Shown here one piece after another: positions 5,456-6,063 of a DNA stretch of 6,063 nucleotides; position 1 is the first letter of the stretch, and the number at the start of each line of letters is the position of its first letter. This stretch comes from Candidatus Dormiibacterota bacterium (lineage in GTDB: Bacteria; Chloroflexota; Dormibacteria; UBA8260; Bog-877). The DNA is taken from NCBI GenBank assembly GCA_003164475.1, contig PLTL01000374.1, positions 295 to 6,357 of the forward strand. Reading direction: 5' to 3'. A program made the translations under genes and the position numbers. A model generated the notes under the pieces. The model searched no databases and was not told the origin of the DNA. It saw only the letters and a program-made list of their open reading frames with translations.

Positions 5456-6063
5456 TGAGCCAGCATCAAATGCTCGACTACATTCGGGAGCAGCCCGAAG
5501 CGGTCGCCAACACCCTGCGCCGGGGCCAGAGCAGGCTGTCGGAGCTGCGGGAGATGGTGGCACGCCGGCATCCCCAGGATGTGGTCGTGGCCGGGCTGGG
5601 AAGCTCGTACACCGCGGCCCAGATGGCGTCACCGTTGCTCCGGCGCTGCCTCCCCGCCCCCACCACCGTGACCGTGGCCACGGAGGTCGGCGTGGACCTG
5701 GGGCTTCCACTCGGCCCCGGCACCCTGATGGTTTTCGTTTCGCGCTCCGGTGAACGCGGCGGCATAGTCGACGCCCAGAGGGCAGCTCGGCAAGCAGGAG
5801 CGCTTTGCGTCGCCGTGACCGCGGTCGAGTCCAGCCTCCTGGCCCAGGAAGCAGACCTGGTGATCCTGACCGGAGAAGGCCCGGAGAGCACCTTCGCCAA
5901 GACCAAGAGTGTGATGGCGAGCACGGTGGCGCTCATGCAGCTGGCCCTGGCGCTCGACCTGGACCAGGGCGAGGAGCGGAGCCGGGTTGGGGGCGCCCTC
6001 GCTCAAGTGCCGGAACTCCTGGCGGTGGGCATCAAGGATGCGGAGCGCGACTCGGCCCGGATC
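5455..6063 (+). CDS. SIS-domain sugar-phosphate isomerase/deaminase (partial)
   Basis: The first 203 residues of a SIS (sugar isomerase) protein, cut off by the window edge. It has no glutaminase domain, so it is not a full-length GlmS. It should belong to the GlmS-isomerase, NagB-II, AgaS or FrlB-like proteins that interconvert aldose or amino-sugar phosphates and ketose phosphates. Visible motifs of the first SIS domain are the N-terminal YIREQPEAV (9-17), the loop GLGSSYTAA (47-55), the phosphate loop SRSGER (96-101) and ESTFAKTKS (144-152), equivalent to the E-x-x-V-A-x-T-K-S segment of GlmS-type enzymes. The usual threonine after SxSGE, which contacts phosphate in GlmS, is R101. ATG 5455 shares one base with the kinase stop (TGATG), and GGAGGG at 5437-5442 is a plausible ribosome binding site at a longish 12-nt distance. 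A second SIS domain is expected beyond 6063. Deaminase versus isomerase activity cannot be decided here. Confidence 0.88.
   Translation, partial: MSQHQMLDYIREQPEAVANTLRRGQSRLSELREMVARRHPQDVVVAGLGSSYTAAQMASPLLRRCLPAPTTVTVATEVGVDLGLPLGPGTLMVFVSRSGERGGIVDAQRAARQAGALCVAVTAVESSLLAQEADLVILTGEGPESTFAKTKSVMASTVALMQLALALDLDQGEERSRVGGALAQVPELLAVGIKDAERDSARI

Overview
This is a very GC-rich window in which every credible gene lies on the + strand. Third codon positions are mostly G or C. Three of the gene starts have no Shine-Dalgarno sequence but have a TANNNT -10 box exactly 6 nt upstream of the start codon, the arrangement of leaderless mRNAs. Together with the gene families this suggests an actinobacterium (Actinomycetota) or a similarly GC-rich relative; the sequence does not support a genus. 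No tRNA, rRNA, CRISPR array, insertion sequence or prophage feature is visible.

Bases 1-378 hold no confidently identified gene. There is a possible 3' end of an upstream gene (1-141) and a weak ECF-type promoter candidate (230-254). Next comes an envelope and signalling block: a lipoprotein of the PF03640 'secreted repeat' type (379-948), an ECF sigma factor (1073-1636), and a zinc-binding, single-pass anti-sigma factor (1633-2271) that overlaps the sigma gene by an ATGA junction. The sigma gene has its own leaderless promoter, preceded by a perfect 11-bp inverted repeat.

The second half is a sugar-metabolism block. A Gfo/Idh/MocA-family NAD(P)-dependent oxidoreductase (2431-3516) has its own leaderless promoter, whose spacer is filled by a 15-bp palindrome. 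After a 77-bp gap with another leaderless promoter come three tightly overlapping genes. They encode a ketose-phosphate 3-epimerase most like the allulose-6-phosphate epimerase (AlsE) branch (GTG start at 3594), a ROK-family sugar kinase (4355-5455), and a SIS-domain sugar-phosphate isomerase/deaminase that runs off the window (5455 onward).

The three overlapping genes suggest a route: ROK phosphorylation of a sugar, SIS-catalysed aldose or amino-sugar to ketose conversion, and C3 epimerisation into central metabolism. The oxidoreductase may act on the free sugar. The kinase lacks the usual ROK histidine, and the epimerase and SIS protein have altered active-site residues, so the substrate is probably not one of the textbook sugars. 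This pathway is inference. The families and motifs are read directly from the sequence.
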